The notes beneath the pieces were generated by a model. That model was not told where the DNA came from and made no database searches. It saw only the letters and a list, made by a program, of their open reading frames with translations. From the NCBI GenBank assembly GCA_036346405.1, contig CM070561.1, positions 7,690,834-7,754,833 of the forward strand: 64,000 nt of DNA. The letters are read 5' to 3'. The DNA comes from Phyllostachys edulis. Its lineage: Eukaryota > Streptophyta > Magnoliopsida > Poales > Poaceae. The translations under genes and the position numbers were made by a program. Shown in pieces: positions 61,843-64,000 of the stretch; within the stretch, counting starts at the first letter, position 1, and each line of letters starts with the position of its first letter.

Positions 61843-62690
61843 ATCTTCCGATAGGATGATATGTCGATTTGTGGAGGTACGACTTTGACGATGCATGCTT
61901 CTAACCGATCACGACCAGAACACCAAGCAATCGCTAAACCACACTCCGAGTCGTTATCAACCGTGCCAAGAACGTGGTTGACCTGAACACGAGGTTCAAT
62001 CCCCGTGAGCAATCGAATAACAAGGAAGAACAAGATACACAAGCAATCCAAAATTGTAAATGGGAAATATGAATTCACACGAGTTGTGGCCTGCAAATCG
62101 CAGTTATTGGTCTAGTCGACACAAGAACACATGACGATGTTTTCACGGTAATCTAAACAAGCCTAAAAAACCCTAAAAGAGGCATGCACACAATATATAT
62201 TGAAGGAGAGGTGGCGGCCACAAGAAGTGGAGTCGAACCCTAACTCTATCTCCTGATCTGCCATCTTGTTTTGATGATTTCGATGTGCTCCTAATGAATT
62301 TAGAGGTGAGACCTGATTCGTTGGAAAGGTCTTGGAATAAGCTTTCCAACAAGTATAAGAACACCCAAATCAGACTCCGTTTGTGAAAGTTATGCCCTTT
62401 TTATTACGGGCCTATTGGGCTGTCCCGAACTGAATCCGAGTGGAGTTCCGAGTTGATTTCGAGTTTAAATTCGGTTGGACATATGGGAGATCCGAATTGG
62501 GCTTGGAAATATTATCCAAAACTTAGGCTTTGGATTCTTGGGCTTCTCCTCTTTTGCTCTTCCACCGCATGGGCCTTTTTTCTCCATGCTGGTCTCCCCT
62601 CCCTCTCGGTTACAAAGTCTTCCATTTGTCAGACCTAAGAATGCACAAAGTAGTGACATGACGTAGTATTTCATTTATTGGATCGACAAT
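61843..62690. other. Non-coding, probably retrotransposon LTR
   Basis: AGCTTTCCAACAAGTATAAG and GTGAAAGTTATGCCCTTTTT are phrases typical of grass LTRs, but no termini are found. Short ORFs only. Confidence 0.35.
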
Positions 62691-62699
62691 GGCACAATC

Positions 62700-63690
62700 A
62701 GAGGGGGGGGGGTGAATGATTGTACAGATATAACCTCCAAGTTCAACCAATCTCCTGTGCTCAGGATCTCACACGACCTCCACAGGAAGCTCCTTGAAGA
62801 CTTCTTCGAAGACCTCTTTGAGACCTACTCGAGGACCTCTTTGAGACCTCCTCAAGGATCTCTGCAGGACCTTCTCGAGGACCTCTTCGAAGCTTGAACA
62901 AGATCCTAAGACAAAAACTCAGAGAACCACGTCGCCAAACAGAACCAGAACTTCTTGAATAGATCTCTTATTTCTCAATATGGTTTTGTCTACAAAGTGC
63001 TCTCTAAGCACCCCTCAAAATCTTCAACCAGAAGACCTCTCAAGCTCTCTCACAAGCCACGTAACAAGCCTACGTGAAAGCCTCTGGAAAAGCTACGCTC
63101 AAAGTTCTCTCAAAAGCTACTGCTCAAGGCCACGTCTAAAAACCTCGGACAACAACCGTGGGGTTAGCACCTAACCCCTCCTCTATTTATACCCTAGAGT
63201 CCTAATCATGTCCTTCACAACATGGACACGAACTCTATCTATATTGAGAACAAAGAACCCAAAACCTTCTCAGACACGGGTTTACAATATCTCTAAGACT
63301 TCCAGATATGGAGCTCCTTCCTTATCTCTTCACGTGTAGTAAGCCTCCAGGACTCCACCTCCTGGAGCTCCTCCACGCATCATCACTCACATTTGATCTC
63401 CACGCTCTCCAGCGCAAGCCCAATCATCTCGTGACATCCACGACCTCCTAGACCTCAGATCTCCCCATCCTAGTCCAGGTCCTCCTCGTCACTGACCATG
63501 ATTACCTTCACGCTCAACCTACACATGCAAAGATCAAAGAACACATACCAGCATAAGTTCTCCAACTTGACCAATGTCAGTACACACGCATATCACACAC
63601 TATCAATCAATAAAACATTAGCCAGATCAACCATGACCAGTTCTGAGAGGTCTACAACCTCATCAACAAAGTCCATAAAAATATATAGAG
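62700..63690. mobile_element. Repeat-rich element with a GGGGGGTGAAT start and GACCTC-rich first part
   Basis: A run of 9-10 G followed by TGAATGATTG at 62703 recalls the GGGGGGTGAAT motif of grass copia elements. At 62770-62895 the block GAAGACCTCTTTGAGACC / TCGAGGACCTC repeats several times. The remainder has no ORF above 70 aa. Confidence 0.4.
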
Positions 63691-63692
63691 CT

Positions 63693-64000
63693 CATACCTC
63701 TTAGGAGGTCTGTAAAGACCTCCTGGGAGGTCCTGGAAAACCTCTTGGGAGGTCCTTGTAACGACCTCTTGGGAGATCCAAGAAATGACCTCTTGGGAGG
63801 TCCTTGAAAAGACCTCAGTGAGGTCCAAGAAGACCTCTACGGAGGTCTTGAGAAGACCTCCTGGGAGGTTCTAAAGACCTCCTCAAAACCCTTCTCAAAG
63901 ACCTCCTGAGAGGTCCTGAAGACCTCCTTAAAGACCTCTTGAAAGACTTCCTGGATTGTCCTGAAGGACGAGGTCTCTGAAGGACCTCCTCAAAGACTTC
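63693..64000. repeat. Array of short palindromes GACCTC-N4-GAGGTC, ~22-24 bp period
   Basis: At least eight units follow one another between 63693 and 63875. Each is built around a self-complementary core such as GACCTCCTGGGAGGTC, GACCTCAGTGAGGTC or GACCTCTACGGAGGTC, separated by 6-9 bp A/T-rich linkers (CTTGAAAA, CAAGAA). Looser GACCTCCT...AGGTCCT units continue to the window edge, so the array is incomplete here. Confidence 0.9.

Noticed and set aside
61985..62005. tRNA B-box-like GAGGTTCAATCCCCG
   Set aside because: No A box, acceptor stem or anticodon arm could be built around it.
63693..64000. CRISPR-like regular repeats
   Set aside because: Plant nuclear context; spacers are 6-9 bp and similar to each other, and the repeats vary. 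It is a palindromic tandem array.

Overview
The window is nuclear DNA of a grass (Poaceae). It carries two intact, intron-rich plant genes on the + strand, FCA with the glycine-rich N-terminus typical of cereals and SMG7. They sit in a dense mass of grass-type transposable elements: long-LTR Ty3/gypsy elements, solo LTRs with 5-bp target duplications, Tourist-like and Mutator-like MITEs, and tandem repeats. I cannot name the species.

Layout: 1-7071 holds two long LTR-like sequences facing each other. 7072-9580 is an old coding remnant split by a solo LTR (7425-9223, TSD TACAC). 9583-12010 is a long-TIR DNA element split by a second solo LTR (10050-11444, TSD CGTTG). 12921-14159 has two small MITEs. 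15040-22670 is SMG7. 22700-28560 is a repeat-rich spacer with a compound microsatellite, a GAAACTT-based array with a higher-order period of about 187-190 bp, and other tandem repeats. 28564-30507 is an LTR that stops 268 bp before the FCA start codon. 30776 to about 40100 is FCA. 40200-46715 is intergenic DNA, a copia-like scrap and a long truncated LTR. 46716-60148 is a minus-strand Ty3/gypsy element with both LTRs, a PBS and a PPT; its left LTR carries a 4.2-kb LTR insertion. 60149-64000 is a broken retrotransposon gag-like region followed by a striking palindromic GACCTC...GAGGTC array at the window edge.

Both host genes act in RNA metabolism. SMG7 is a nonsense-mediated decay factor; FCA is an RNA-binding regulator of 3'-end formation and flowering time. 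Both carry architecture that fits self-regulation at the RNA level: SMG7 has two 3'-UTR introns and an overlapping uORF, and FCA has a 2.1-kb intron 3 inside RRM1, the place where Arabidopsis FCA terminates early. SMG7 also has a recent exact in-frame 441-bp tandem duplication, which adds 147 residues to its disordered C-terminal half. Exon coordinates were worked out by hand from splice consensus, reading-frame continuity and family knowledge; every junction given keeps the frame.
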